A DNA stretch of 64,000 nt, from positions 130,624 through 194,623 of the forward strand of contig DATGMF010000035.1 in the NCBI GenBank assembly GCA_035293765.1, given 5' to 3'. Shown here one piece after another: positions 26,628-35,469 of this stretch; position 1 is the stretch's first letter, and the number at the start of each line of letters is the position of its first letter. Under the pieces are notes generated by a model that saw nothing but the letters and a program-made list of their open reading frames with translations, was not told where the DNA came from and ran no database searches. The position numbers and the translations under genes are program-made. Source of the DNA: DASRHT01 sp035293765 (GTDB lineage Bacteria; Chloroflexota; Ktedonobacteria; Ktedonobacterales; Ktedonobacteraceae).

Positions 26628-28148
26628 TCACTTATCCTCCAGGCATTGTGTAATTTCGTTGAGCATCGCCGACAATTCCCTCGGTCGCGGACTGTTGAGG
26701 CGGTTGACGCGACGAGTCGCGATTTTGAAGATGAGGGCCGCCTCGTAGAGCGGAGTGCGCTCCAGAATACCTGCCACGACTTCAGGCGCAACTCCTCGCT
26801 CCACCATCTCCTGTTGATAGCTATTGCGAAAAATGCTGGCCGCTTCCTCGAACCACTGGCGCATCCCTGGGCGTTGATACCAGAGGGCGCTGGGGCGCAG
26901 GTAGGCGAGAAAGTAGCCAGCATCCAGAGCGGGATCTGCCAGGCAGAACCCATCAAAATCCACGACATAGACGCGATGGCTATGAAAAAGGAGCTGGCTA
27001 GCTTTAAAACCGCCATGCGCGGGGCGGTAGAGATCAGGCTGTACGCGTTCCAGCCGCGACGCCAACTGCTGCACGCTTGCCTGTATTTGTGCGGCCTGCG
27101 CCTGATTATGTTCTATCAGCAGTTGCGCACGTTCCCGGGCGCGCCTGGCCTCTTTCGCGCCTGTACGCGGCCCTTTCACAACAGGATGAACGCTACTCGT
27201 ATGGAGGCGAGCAAGCGCCTGGGCTGCAAGACGCAGCTCCTCATCTGGCGGGATAATCTGTATAGCTGTTCCCCCGCGACCCAGCGTTACCTGTGGCTGC
27301 AATGCCTGCGTGCCCGTGCGCAATCTATTCCATCGGTCATCCTGATCATCTGGTCGGCTCTCAGCATCGCTTACCTGCACAGCCTCGTTAAATGTCAACC
27401 CGAGAGCATCCATTATGCCAAGTGGTTCTGGCAAGAAGGGAATCGCCCCTGCCTGCTTTTGTTCTTCGTAGAGCCGGTGTTGTAACCCTTGAATGTCGTG
27501 AGCCTGTTCAGAATTATTGTACACCTTCCCAAAAATGGTCAATGTTTTTTGTTTGCTTCCAGCTTCATCCCCAGCTTGCTCCAGTTGTAGATGGTAGCGG
27601 ATCACGCAGCGATTGCCCGGCTTGTAACGTACCGGCTCTGCGCTTGCTTTTACGAGACGAAGGGCCATATCACCAGTTTGTTGAGCGGCGGCAAGCTGTA
27701 GGGCTGCGAAGAGGGGACTCTGAGGGCTGGTATCGCAACATGCAGGCAACGCAGGCAAACCGTTATCGGCAGGAAAATGTTGTACCGCGAGCCCTAAATC
27801 CGTCAGGTGCAGGACGCCGGAAGGCAATATTGTCAGCGGGGCTTGTTCAGCTTGAGCCGCGCTAAAGCGAATATGCACTCCATCCATCGCTTGCTCATCA
27901 ATCGTCAGGCTCACCGTATGATCAGGGTTATTGATACGCCCTTTACGAGCTGAATGCTTTTCATCAACCGTATAGATGACGGCAAGCCCGCGCTCCGCTT
28001 TGCGCCGCAGGTAACGCACGAATAGCCCCAACGGCCCCTGAGCCTGTGGCAGCAGAGGGCGGTGCGCTCGTTCAAAAATCTGAGTAAGCGTCGCCGGAAG
28101 ATCGGTAAGAGCTAGAGCTGGCTGCCTGGAAAGAGAGATATCGCTCAT
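26628..28148 (-). CDS. APH/choline-kinase-fold phosphotransferase-like protein
   Basis: The ATG overlaps the stop of the ATP-grasp gene before it (ATGA). In the 506-residue protein, RYKPGNRCVIRYHLQLE (about 172-188) matches an N-lobe strand, and HGGFKASQLLF (about 378-388) followed by VYVVDFDGFCLADPALDAGYFLAYL matches the catalytic and metal-binding region of aminoglycoside/homoserine-kinase-type phosphotransferases. In the usual HGDxxxxN motif the catalytic Asp is Gly here and the Asn is Gln, while the following DFDG-type Asp is kept. It may be catalytically altered or may bind a ligand without phosphorylating it. It is the third gene of the ATP-grasp/exporter operon. Confidence 0.75.
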   Translation of the reverse strand: MSDISLSRQPALALTDLPATLTQIFERAHRPLLPQAQGPLGLFVRYLRRKAERGLAVIYTVDEKHSARKGRINNPDHTVSLTIDEQAMDGVHIRFSAAQAEQAPLTILPSGVLHLTDLGLAVQHFPADNGLPALPACCDTSPQSPLFAALQLAAAQQTGDMALRLVKASAEPVRYKPGNRCVIRYHLQLEQAGDEAGSKQKTLTIFGKVYNNSEQAHDIQGLQHRLYEEQKQAGAIPFLPEPLGIMDALGLTFNEAVQVSDAESRPDDQDDRWNRLRTGTQALQPQVTLGRGGTAIQIIPPDEELRLAAQALARLHTSSVHPVVKGPRTGAKEARRARERAQLLIEHNQAQAAQIQASVQQLASRLERVQPDLYRPAHGGFKASQLLFHSHRVYVVDFDGFCLADPALDAGYFLAYLRPSALWYQRPGMRQWFEEAASIFRNSYQQEMVERGVAPEVVAGILERTPLYEAALIFKIATRRVNRLNSPRPRELSAMLNEITQCLEDK

Positions 28149-28990
28149 GCTATTATTTTCCCTTCTTTGCCTAAGCTTTCTACCAGGCTTACCAGGGCGT
28201 CGTCGGCGCCCTGCACGCCGCGAAAGCCCGGGAATGAGTTAACATCGACGATGACCGGGCCAGAGGCGGTCATCAGCAGATCAACCCCGTAAAGCCGCAG
28301 ATGAAACGCTTTGCCAATCTCCAGCGTAATGCGCCTCCAATCCGCTGGCAGTTCATCTGTTGCCAATGGGAAATCTTCTTTAGATGCGCCTGGTTCGAGC
28401 GGCGTGCGGCGGCGTGCGGCGAATATTGCCTGATCAATCACCCAGAGTTTGATATCCCAGCCATCGCTCTGCGAAAACTCCTGAAGGATAACCGGCTCTT
28501 CGTCCCATTGAGGTGATAGCGCATGGAGGTCTTCAATAGCATGTATTTTGCCCACCAGATCGCCGCGGTGGCTGTAGCGGCTTTTAATGATCATTGGAAA
28601 CGACAGGGCGGAGAGCGCGTCTTGCTGCCTGAGCAGATCACGCAGGCTGGAAAAATCTTGCGTGCGCGGCCAGGGGAGGAGGGCTTCTTCCAGGTATTGC
28701 GTCATCAGAACGCGATCCTGGCAAGCAACCGACGCCGCCCAGCTATTGACGACGAGCGCTCCCTGCTCTTCCAGATAATGGGCCACCTCCAGCGCCTGTA
28801 GTGCGTGCGATTTTAGCAGGTAAAGATCGGCCAGAGGCTGGCTCTTCTCCTGCGCAATGGCCTGTATGCCTGTCAGCGTACGTACATCGAGCAAACGAGT
28901 AGTGTGCTTATGGCTCAATTTTTGTAATGCGACTGCGATAACCGGATGATGTGGAGTTTCTGGATTGTCCATAATAAGACATATATGCAT
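28145..28990 (-). CDS. ATP-grasp family ligase (RimK-like), second of two
   Basis: The 281-residue protein has the ATP-grasp layout: an N-terminal alpha/beta domain (MHICLIMDNPETPHHPVIAVAL), an ATP-binding strand-loop MIIKSRYSHRGDLVGKI (about 134-150), VILQEFSQSDGWDIKLWVI and the metal-binding VIVDVNSFPGFRGVQGA near the end. Family members activate a carboxylate as acyl phosphate and join it to an amine or thiol. It follows the first ATP-grasp gene by 20 nt and overlaps the kinase-fold gene by 4 nt. A pair of ATP-grasp ligases with an exporter suggests a small peptide-like product or peptide tailoring; the substrate is not visible in the sequence. Confidence 0.85.
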   Translation of the reverse strand: MHICLIMDNPETPHHPVIAVALQKLSHKHTTRLLDVRTLTGIQAIAQEKSQPLADLYLLKSHALQALEVAHYLEEQGALVVNSWAASVACQDRVLMTQYLEEALLPWPRTQDFSSLRDLLRQQDALSALSFPMIIKSRYSHRGDLVGKIHAIEDLHALSPQWDEEPVILQEFSQSDGWDIKLWVIDQAIFAARRRTPLEPGASKEDFPLATDELPADWRRITLEIGKAFHLRLYGVDLLMTASGPVIVDVNSFPGFRGVQGADDALVSLVESLGKEGKIIA

Positions 28991-29010
28991 AAAGAATCCC
29001 CTTCCTACCT

Positions 29011-29943
29011 TTAATGCTGAGAATGAACCAGTTGTAGCAGTGAGCCATCAGACGTGCTAGAGGCAACTTGCGCAACTTGCTCGGCTTTTGCCTGCCGGCG
29101 GCTCTCGGCACGTCTGAAGCGAGCGACACGCTTGCGCTCAGCTTTTTTGGCGGCGTGCAGGATATATTCCGCAATGCGTATGACCGCCCGGGGCACGCCG
29201 CCGAAGCTGGGGAAATCGTTGATATCCAGGATCGCCAGGCCCTGCGGCGTCTCGACAACATCAATACCATAGATATCGAGGCCAAAGATTTTGCCGGTAT
29301 CCAGAGCTAATTTGCGTAATTCGCGCGTTAGCGGGATAAACTCTTCCTGTACATTGCCGTGGAGCGGCGATTTTTTAGCAATAGCAGCATAGACCTCCCT
29401 GCCGGTGACATAGACTTTAATGTCAAAGCCTGCATTTTCGGCATAACGCTGCGCCAGAAAAAAGCTATCGTTTGCTTCTGCTATTTCCAGAGCGGTAAGA
29501 TCGGCGGGCGTATTGATGCGATAGATGCCCCGGCAAGAGCTGCCATTGCTGGGTTTAACGACCAGGGGATAGTTCTCTGGTGGAATCTGTTTGAGTAGTC
29601 TGGGGTGGGCCACGAAGTACGTTGGGGGAATAGGCATACCATGCGCGTGCGCGAATGCCACTGCGACCGCTTTATCGCGCACGAGGCGGATAGCGCGCGG
29701 ATTATTGATCGTCGGAATACCCATCGCCTCTGCCGCTTCCAGGATGCTAAGCCCTGGCCCATCTGCCACCGTCTTGAGGACATAGGCATCGTAGCCTTGC
29801 TGGAGCATATCAGTTAAGCAGGTAGCAGAATAGCCGGGCTCCAGCACATCGACGGTGTGCCCCCATTGCTGTAGCTGATAGGCAACGACCATTGGCATAG
29901 GATCATGCCGGTATTCTTCCTCAATGATGAAGCAGAAGCGCAT
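29011..29943 (-). CDS. ATP-grasp family ligase, first of two
   Basis: The 310-residue protein opens MRFCFIIEEEYRHDPMPMVVAYQLQQWG and shows the ATP-grasp signatures: INNPRAIRLVRDKAVAVAFAH, YPLVVKPSNGSSCRGIYRI (about 127-145), FLAQRYAENAGFDIKVYV and LAILDINDFPSFGGVPRAV with the metal-binding Asp/Asn. The C-terminal 45 residues are a charged helix (AAKKAERKRVARFRRAESRRQAK), which may bind nucleic acid, a membrane surface or a partner. It heads the four-gene operon ending in the FHA-ABC exporter. It is only moderately similar to the second ATP-grasp protein, which argues for different substrates rather than simple duplication. The product is unknown. Confidence 0.85.
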   Translation of the reverse strand: MRFCFIIEEEYRHDPMPMVVAYQLQQWGHTVDVLEPGYSATCLTDMLQQGYDAYVLKTVADGPGLSILEAAEAMGIPTINNPRAIRLVRDKAVAVAFAHAHGMPIPPTYFVAHPRLLKQIPPENYPLVVKPSNGSSCRGIYRINTPADLTALEIAEANDSFFLAQRYAENAGFDIKVYVTGREVYAAIAKKSPLHGNVQEEFIPLTRELRKLALDTGKIFGLDIYGIDVVETPQGLAILDINDFPSFGGVPRAVIRIAEYILHAAKKAERKRVARFRRAESRRQAKAEQVAQVASSTSDGSLLQLVHSQH

Positions 29944-30116
29944 GGGAACCGCTCTCCTTGTGTTAGTAAGCGTGGCCGGTCTATTTCTTAATAGAAATTT
30001 AACACAAAAGCTATCAAAAAACTGTTGTTTTATTCACATCCTGCGTATGCAATCCAACCTGAACTCGAGTGTTAAGCTCATGTTAAAAGACTATAGCATA
30101 TCTCAGCTAAAGAGGA

Positions 30117-30138
30117 AAGAGGGCATTTAAGCCCTCTT
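30117..30138 (-). terminator. Hairpin downstream of mraY
   Basis: AAGAGGGC and GCCCTCTT form a perfect 8-bp stem around ATTTAA. On the minus strand it begins 32 nt after the mraY stop and is followed by a short T-rich CCTCTTTAG. It separates the cell-wall genes from the ATP-grasp operon. Confidence 0.5.
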
Positions 30139-30170
30139 CAAAATGCCAGTTTGCTCTATTTGAAGGCATA

Positions 30171-32174
30171 TTACTCATCAGAAGAAAAGTGTAAGAGGCG
30201 GGACCACCAGTTCGGGCGTGTGGTGGAAGCCTGGAGCGAGCCGAGTGAGACCAGTGATTGCACTCGTCCAGACGATGAGGGGACGTTATGCTCGTGAGTG
30301 GAGCTGGCGAAAGACTCGCTATGCAGCGTTGTGGTCTCTTGTTCTTCTCCTCCCTTTCCATCGAGAACAAAGGCGGAAGACTTGCGAGAAGACCACGCCT
30401 CGATCTCTCTATCCTGAGTCTCTTCGCGGCGCACGGGTTCGTGCGGGTTAGGAAGATCGGCGGGCGGCAGGTTTCCCGAAAGGATCGGCTGCTGCCGTAA
30501 AATCTGGTCTTTGCGAATGGGCTGGGTTTCGTGCTTCTCCAGGGCCAGTCGATTATCGACCTCCGCCAGCAGGCGCGCGATCTCCGGGCGCAAAACGCGG
30601 TTACGCTCCGGTATGCGCGTCCATTGCGCCAGCGCGGCAGGATAGTAGCCGGCGCGATAACAGTAGAGACCTAACATAGAGCGTGCATCAAAGATGTTCA
30701 TGCGCTGCCACAATGCGATATTTTCGGCAGGCGTCTCAATCACATCTTCGCTGGCCTCGATGATCTCAACCAGGTGGTAGAGCTGCAAACCCATCAATTT
30801 ATAGGGATAGCCGTAGTACAGCGCCAACCTGCGGCGACGCGTGCGCTCGGGTGGATGCTCCCCGACGAAATAGTTTTTAGACCAGGAGCCACTGGACCAG
30901 ATGATGCCTGCCAGGATCAGGACGAGAATACGCCCTAAGTAGCGTTCCCAGGTGAATGGAGCGAGAGTGATCAGCACGCCTAACGCTGCGAAGCAGGCAC
31001 CCAGCGCCCAGGCGCCATAGACCAGGCGGCGACGGTCCCATCCTAACAGGTCAAAATGATGGTGCAGGGGCGTCGCCAGGAATGGCAGTGGAAACTCGGT
31101 ATGGGGAACGAACTCTTTGCTATTAGCGAAACGCAATAACTGTAAGTGTTTGCGGAAGAAGCGCGTCATCAAACGGGCCGATATCAGTGCCGAAAGCCCT
31201 TCCAGGACGAAGGCGCCCCCAACCATGAGTAACAGCAGCTCGTTGCGTGAGAAAATCGCCACCATCGCCAGCAATCCCCCCAGGCCCAGCGAGCCGCTAT
31301 CCCCCATATAAATCTTTGCTCTGCGCCGTGCTTTCCCGCGTCGAGCCGCCCAGGAAGAGGGCCAGTTCCACGGCAGGAAGCCAAGCACACTGGCGGCGCA
31401 AAGGAGGGCCAGCACCTCCAGCACGATTCCTCCTGAATGTTGCGGGTCGATAATACCCATAATGATAATGCCGAGCGCCAGCGCCGTGCTAAAAACCAGG
31501 CCGCCAGCCAGACCATCCAGCCCATCGCTAAAATCGACAGAAAGTGATGTCATGCTCCCGATAATGCCGGTCATGAGCATCAGGAAAATCAACCAGCCAT
31601 AGTGGGCGACGGGGCCAGCATTCAAGAAGAGCTGGCAGGTGAGCGCATCGGGATGTTTGGCATTGACGCATGCAGGCGTGTTGAACAGGGTCGTCAGGAA
31701 TGGCAGGTCCTTCCAGGGGCTATACGCCTCCTGTCCGCTATTGGGGAGAAGAAAGAAGTAGAGAACGGCTGCCGTGATTGAGACCAGAAAGACTCCGCTG
31801 AATTTGGCACGCTCTGATAGCCCTTCATTGCTAAAAACCTTATTCCAGTCGTCAATAAAGCCCACCAGCGTATAGCCAAAGGTCGTGCCCAGGCCAATCA
31901 AAAGCAGCGTCCACTGATCGTAATTGAGGTGAAGAACGTATCCTGCTCCAATACCCGTGCCGATAATGGCTAAAGCCATAGCTGGACCCCCGACCAGGGG
32001 CAACTCTATCGTCTTAATCTCGCGTCCGCCCGCGGGAAGGTCAGGGCGATGCGTGCCTGGTTTATGCTCACCGCTACGAAATTTGGGAAACAGCGCTTTA
32101 GCGACACCACTCAAAATGAAACTTATTGCAGCACAGATCAGAAAAAAAGCTAATAATAACCAGATTGCATTCAT
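30171..32174 (-). CDS. mraY: Phospho-N-acetylmuramoyl-pentapeptide transferase (MraY) with long C-terminal extension
   Basis: The ATG at 32174 has GGGAG five nt upstream. The 667-residue protein contains the MraY catalytic landmarks: GFIDDWNK (about 105-111), SVDFSDGLDGLAGG (about 211-223), IYMGDSGSLGLGG and PLHHHFDLLGWDR (about 367-379). About ten membrane segments are visible up to roughly residue 430. MraY makes lipid I from UDP-MurNAc-pentapeptide and undecaprenyl phosphate. Normal MraY has 320-360 residues. Here an extra loop (about 140-180) and some 230 soluble C-terminal residues are added: a helical, TPR-like part (LYYGYPYKLMGLQLYHLVEI, MLGLYCYRAGYYPAALAQW) and a Ser/Glu-rich tail. 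It follows murE by 124 nt. Confidence 0.9.
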   Translation of the reverse strand: MNAIWLLLAFFLICAAISFILSGVAKALFPKFRSGEHKPGTHRPDLPAGGREIKTIELPLVGGPAMALAIIGTGIGAGYVLHLNYDQWTLLLIGLGTTFGYTLVGFIDDWNKVFSNEGLSERAKFSGVFLVSITAAVLYFFLLPNSGQEAYSPWKDLPFLTTLFNTPACVNAKHPDALTCQLFLNAGPVAHYGWLIFLMLMTGIIGSMTSLSVDFSDGLDGLAGGLVFSTALALGIIIMGIIDPQHSGGIVLEVLALLCAASVLGFLPWNWPSSWAARRGKARRRAKIYMGDSGSLGLGGLLAMVAIFSRNELLLLMVGGAFVLEGLSALISARLMTRFFRKHLQLLRFANSKEFVPHTEFPLPFLATPLHHHFDLLGWDRRRLVYGAWALGACFAALGVLITLAPFTWERYLGRILVLILAGIIWSSGSWSKNYFVGEHPPERTRRRRLALYYGYPYKLMGLQLYHLVEIIEASEDVIETPAENIALWQRMNIFDARSMLGLYCYRAGYYPAALAQWTRIPERNRVLRPEIARLLAEVDNRLALEKHETQPIRKDQILRQQPILSGNLPPADLPNPHEPVRREETQDREIEAWSSRKSSAFVLDGKGGEEQETTTLHSESFASSTHEHNVPSSSGRVQSLVSLGSLQASTTRPNWWSRLLHFSSDE

Positions 32175-32298
32175 ATACACTCCCAGGATGAGTTGATGGC
32201 CTTAACGCTCACTCGTTCAAACGCGATAGTAGCATAGACAGTAACGTATATGTTCTCCTGATAGGAGAGGGGTACCCACTTTACCTATATGTCTTTTG

Positions 32299-33819
32299 CT
32301 ATCCATAATTTTGCAATAACTCCCGTGCCACTCTGCGATCATCCCAGGGTAGCTTTTCTCGCCCAATAATAATGCTTTGCTCGTGCCCTTTCCCCGCGAG
32401 TAGCACGGTGTCGCCGTTTTGCGCGTGAGCGAAGGCCGCCGCAATCGCCTGGGTGCGGTCCGCAATACAGAGAAAATCTTGCCCCTGGCGTTTGCCAACA
32501 GCTTCAGCGCCAGCAGCAATATCGCGCAAGATCCCTTCGCGGTCCTCCTCTCGCGGATCTTCATCGGTAATCACAAAGAAATCAGCCATCTGAGCGGCAA
32601 CACGCCCCATTGCCGGGCGTTTCTGAATATCGCGCTCACCCGCTGAACCAAAGACGATCAGCAATTTTCCTGGCGTTACCGGACGTAGCGTCGCCAGCAC
32701 TTTCTCCAGGCTATCGGGCGTATGGGCATAATCGACAATCACCGCGAACGGCTGCCCGGCGTCAATATGCTCCATGCGCCCCGTGACGCCTGTAACCGTG
32801 GCAAGCCCCTGCACAATGGCCGCTATTGGCACTCCCTGGCTGTATGCTGTGGCGATAGCGGCCAGGCAATTGCTCACGTTGAAACGGCCTACCAGTCGCG
32901 TTTCGATCAGGCAGGCGGTATCTGGAAGTATGACGCGAAAACGGGTGCCGGACGCGTTCAGCTCTAGCTCTGTCGCGCGAACGGCGGCTGGCGTGTCGAT
33001 GCCATAGTCGAGGATGGGAACGCGGCAATAGGGTTTGAGCACTTCGTAGCTCACATCATCGCGATTGAGGATAGCCACAGGATGGCTGCCGACGCCTTTA
33101 TCGCGCTCTGGATCGAGCATCTCGAAGAGGCGCGCCTTCGCTCGTCGATAGGCATCGATGGTTTTATGAAAGTCCAGGTGTTCGTGGGTAATGTTCGTGA
33201 CAACGCCCACGTCGAAAAGGCAGCCATGCACGCGCCGCAGCTCCAGCCCGTGGGAGGTGGACTCGATGACGGCGTGGGTGACCTGCTCATCGACCAGTTG
33301 CCGCAGAAATTGTTGTATCTCCAGTGCCTCAAGCGTGCTCTGGCGCGTGGCATTTTCCCATTCCTGCCCACTGATCTTAAAGTTTGCCGTCGTCATCAGG
33401 CCGTTGCGCCATCCGGCGGCGTCGAGCAATTTGCTAATGAGATTGCTGGTCGTTGTTTTGCCATCGGTGCCGGTGACGCCGATAGTGCAGAGCTGGCGGG
33501 CGGGATAGCCATAAAAAGCGCATGAGAGATTGGCGAGGGCGGTACGGACATCTGGCACTTCAACATAGGGCAGCGGTATATCCTGGGCATCCTGGAGCGG
33601 TTCGCCGATGGCTGTAATAGCGCCTCGACGCGCTGCATCATGGAGAAAAAGGCGTCCATCGGTGTGGACCCCAGGTACCGCGATGAATACTCCCCCGGCC
33701 TCAACTTTACGCGAGTCATATGCCAGGTTGACAATGTCGCTAGCGATATTCAAGCTGTCATTGTGCCAGATGCGTATTGGCGATTGCTCTAGCGCCGCCA
33801 GTAATGATTGTAGTTGCAT
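32299..33819 (-). CDS. murE: UDP-N-acetylmuramyl-tripeptide synthetase (MurE)
   Basis: The 506-residue protein has the Mur-ligase fold: an N-terminal UDP-binding domain (YDSRKVEAGGVFIAVPG), the ATP loop GVTGTDGKTTTSNLI (about 115-129), ESTSHGLELRR, NITHEHLDFH and, in the C-terminal domain, GSAGERDIQKRPAMG and DEDPREED (about 418-425). The last motif replaces the DNPR signature of meso-diaminopimelate-adding enzymes but keeps the Pro-Arg, so the third amino acid (diaminopimelate, lysine or ornithine) is left open. It acts in the cytoplasm just before MraY, whose gene follows. The rest of the usual murE-mraY-murD cluster is absent here. Confidence 0.95.
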   Translation of the reverse strand: MQLQSLLAALEQSPIRIWHNDSLNIASDIVNLAYDSRKVEAGGVFIAVPGVHTDGRLFLHDAARRGAITAIGEPLQDAQDIPLPYVEVPDVRTALANLSCAFYGYPARQLCTIGVTGTDGKTTTSNLISKLLDAAGWRNGLMTTANFKISGQEWENATRQSTLEALEIQQFLRQLVDEQVTHAVIESTSHGLELRRVHGCLFDVGVVTNITHEHLDFHKTIDAYRRAKARLFEMLDPERDKGVGSHPVAILNRDDVSYEVLKPYCRVPILDYGIDTPAAVRATELELNASGTRFRVILPDTACLIETRLVGRFNVSNCLAAIATAYSQGVPIAAIVQGLATVTGVTGRMEHIDAGQPFAVIVDYAHTPDSLEKVLATLRPVTPGKLLIVFGSAGERDIQKRPAMGRVAAQMADFFVITDEDPREEDREGILRDIAAGAEAVGKRQGQDFLCIADRTQAIAAAFAHAQNGDTVLLAGKGHEQSIIIGREKLPWDDRRVARELLQNYG

Positions 33820-33863
33820 AGAGTTTTTACCAGCATAAAGAGATTATGAATTGTGATAGAACA

Positions 33864-34904
33864 CTAATAATAGATGGTACGCGTACGGTGATACGGGCGC
33901 ATCTCTCCTGCATTCTGGCCTGTCAGCCAAAGCCGCAGATCGACCTCGGATGCCGTCATAGTGCGACCCCGTTGCAGCATGGCGCGCCGCAATAGTTCAC
34001 AGGCCCAGATCGTCGCCGCTCGTATTGCTACTTCTTCCTCACTTCCTGCTATTAGTATCTCCTGGTTGTCAATACGCTCAGCCAGCGTCGTCCGGTATTC
34101 CAGCACATTATAATGACGCAGGACCTGCGGGAGCTTGTAATCGGCAAAGGCAGTAAGCTGATCCATATCGCTAAATGCTCCCCATTGCTTCCCCTGGAAG
34201 GCGCTATGCAGGTCGGCAACGCAAATCTGGGCGCGTTTAAAGAAACGCACGGTTCGGTTACGATAGGATGTGACATCATAAAACGAAGGAAAGTCCTGTG
34301 CTAACAACAGGACAAGCTTTACGGCGCTTCCTTCGGCCTTTTTAATTGCATGAGTGAATTGCCCATCGTAGCGTTCCAGGAGGACGCGTCCCACTTCCTG
34401 CGCGTTTGCCACCCGCTTTTGCAACAGTGGGATGGTCTGCGAGCCGCGAAAAATGTGCGCCATCGTCTCGCTGGAGATAGTACTAAGGTAGTGAGCATCC
34501 CATAGGGGCAGCCCTTCTTCAATCGCGCGCGTCAGCGCCGCCGCCTCGGCCCAGTAGCCGTTAAGGACCTCGCCTTTATACTCAATCGTCCATCGTGGCT
34601 GGTTTTTTTCGGCCCAGAAGCAAAAATTAAGGGCATCGAGCAGCAGGACCCAGTTCACGCTGCGCTCGGTGCCGTCATAAAAATGGTATTGCTCATACCA
34701 TGCCGATGGGGGAGGGGCGAGCCCGGCCTTTTCCTCCTGTATCCATACATCACAAAGATGATCGAGCTGGTTCCTGTTAATCCAGACGTCCTCTCCCTGC
34801 TCGACCACCGCTCGCGTACTGCTGAGTATGCCCAGCGGATCGTGGCTGGGCAAAGAAAGCAGCTCTTCCTCTTCAATGTCGAATGAACTCAGGTTATCGG
34901 CCAT
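33864..34904 (-). CDS. Queuosine salvage hydrolase, DUF2419/QNG1 family
   Basis: From the ATG at 34904 the protein has 346 residues and shows long blocks typical of the QNG1 (formerly DUF2419/C9orf64) family: DPLGILSSTRAVVEQGEDVWIN, YHFYDGTERSVNWVLLLDALNFCFW, LTAFADYKLPQVLRHY, EEEVAIRAATIWACELL and PYHRTRTIYY at the C-terminus. Characterised members release queuine from queuosine-5'-phosphate so that it can be reused for tRNA modification. The ribosome site is unclear (GGGAGG lies about 15 nt upstream). It precedes murE by 44 nt on the same strand; no functional link to cell-wall synthesis is known. Identification rests on remembered family motifs but the match is extensive. Confidence 0.85.
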   Translation of the reverse strand: MADNLSSFDIEEEELLSLPSHDPLGILSSTRAVVEQGEDVWINRNQLDHLCDVWIQEEKAGLAPPPSAWYEQYHFYDGTERSVNWVLLLDALNFCFWAEKNQPRWTIEYKGEVLNGYWAEAAALTRAIEEGLPLWDAHYLSTISSETMAHIFRGSQTIPLLQKRVANAQEVGRVLLERYDGQFTHAIKKAEGSAVKLVLLLAQDFPSFYDVTSYRNRTVRFFKRAQICVADLHSAFQGKQWGAFSDMDQLTAFADYKLPQVLRHYNVLEYRTTLAERIDNQEILIAGSEEEVAIRAATIWACELLRRAMLQRGRTMTASEVDLRLWLTGQNAGEMRPYHRTRTIYY

Positions 34905-35087
34905 CGGCGGTAAATTATGCCTCCCTCGTAGTCCTTGCTTCGATTCTACAAGCAATGGTGACTTTCGTCAATCGTGGAGAAAAAAATTTGCTGCCATACC
35001 CGACTTTCTTAGGGGATACGTCATGTTACTGAATGCATATCGTGGGTATATGCAAGAACGAGAACAGCATCTAGCAGGAGATTAGGT

Positions 35088-35354
35088 ATGACAACATTGC
35101 GCCGTACGTCTACCAGCATCACTCCACGTCAGTTGGAAGTCCTCGCCTTCCTCGCTCGCCGTGAGCACTGGTCTGTCGGTGAAGTTGCCTCTGCTCTGGG
35201 GGTGAGCTCGGCAGCAGCGACAAAAGCTATCGCTCGCCTTGAGCGCAAAAGCCTTGTAACGCGTACCGTGGATATGATGGATCGGCGTTGCGTGAATGTA
35301 CGCCTTACTCGGGCAGGAATCGAAGCGGTTCGTCAAGTGGCAAGACCTGTATAG
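35088..35354 (+). CDS. Short MarR-family transcriptional regulator
   Basis: AGGAG lies 8 nt before the ATG. The 88-residue protein is a winged helix: TPRQLEVLAFLARREHWSVGEVASALGVSSAAATKAIARLERKSLV gives the helix-turn-helix, and RTVDMMDRRCVNVRLTRAG gives the wing with the conserved DxRC(V) pattern of MarR proteins. Usual MarR proteins have about 140 residues with extra helices for dimerisation; here they are almost absent, so it is a minimal form. It sits alone between divergent and convergent genes; its targets are not visible. Confidence 0.8.
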   Translation: MTTLRRTSTSITPRQLEVLAFLARREHWSVGEVASALGVSSAAATKAIARLERKSLVTRTVDMMDRRCVNVRLTRAGIEAVRQVARPV

Positions 35355-35469
35355 ATAAATAGCGATATTTTGATATACAGGTTCGCGTTACAGCAAAGTC
35401 GTGTCGTGCTATTTCGTACGTAAGATGGTCGTCAAAAGCAGGAAAACATTTCACCGTTGCAGGTTCAGG

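Noticed and set aside
26448..27485. 345-codon plus-strand ORF
   Set aside because: Antisense to the kinase-fold gene and ABC gene start; no ribosome site and no motifs.
29924..30130. 68-codon plus-strand ORF as a possible precursor peptide for the ATP-grasp operon
   Set aside because: It overlaps the ATP-grasp start antisense, has no ribosome site, and no repeated or core-like motif.
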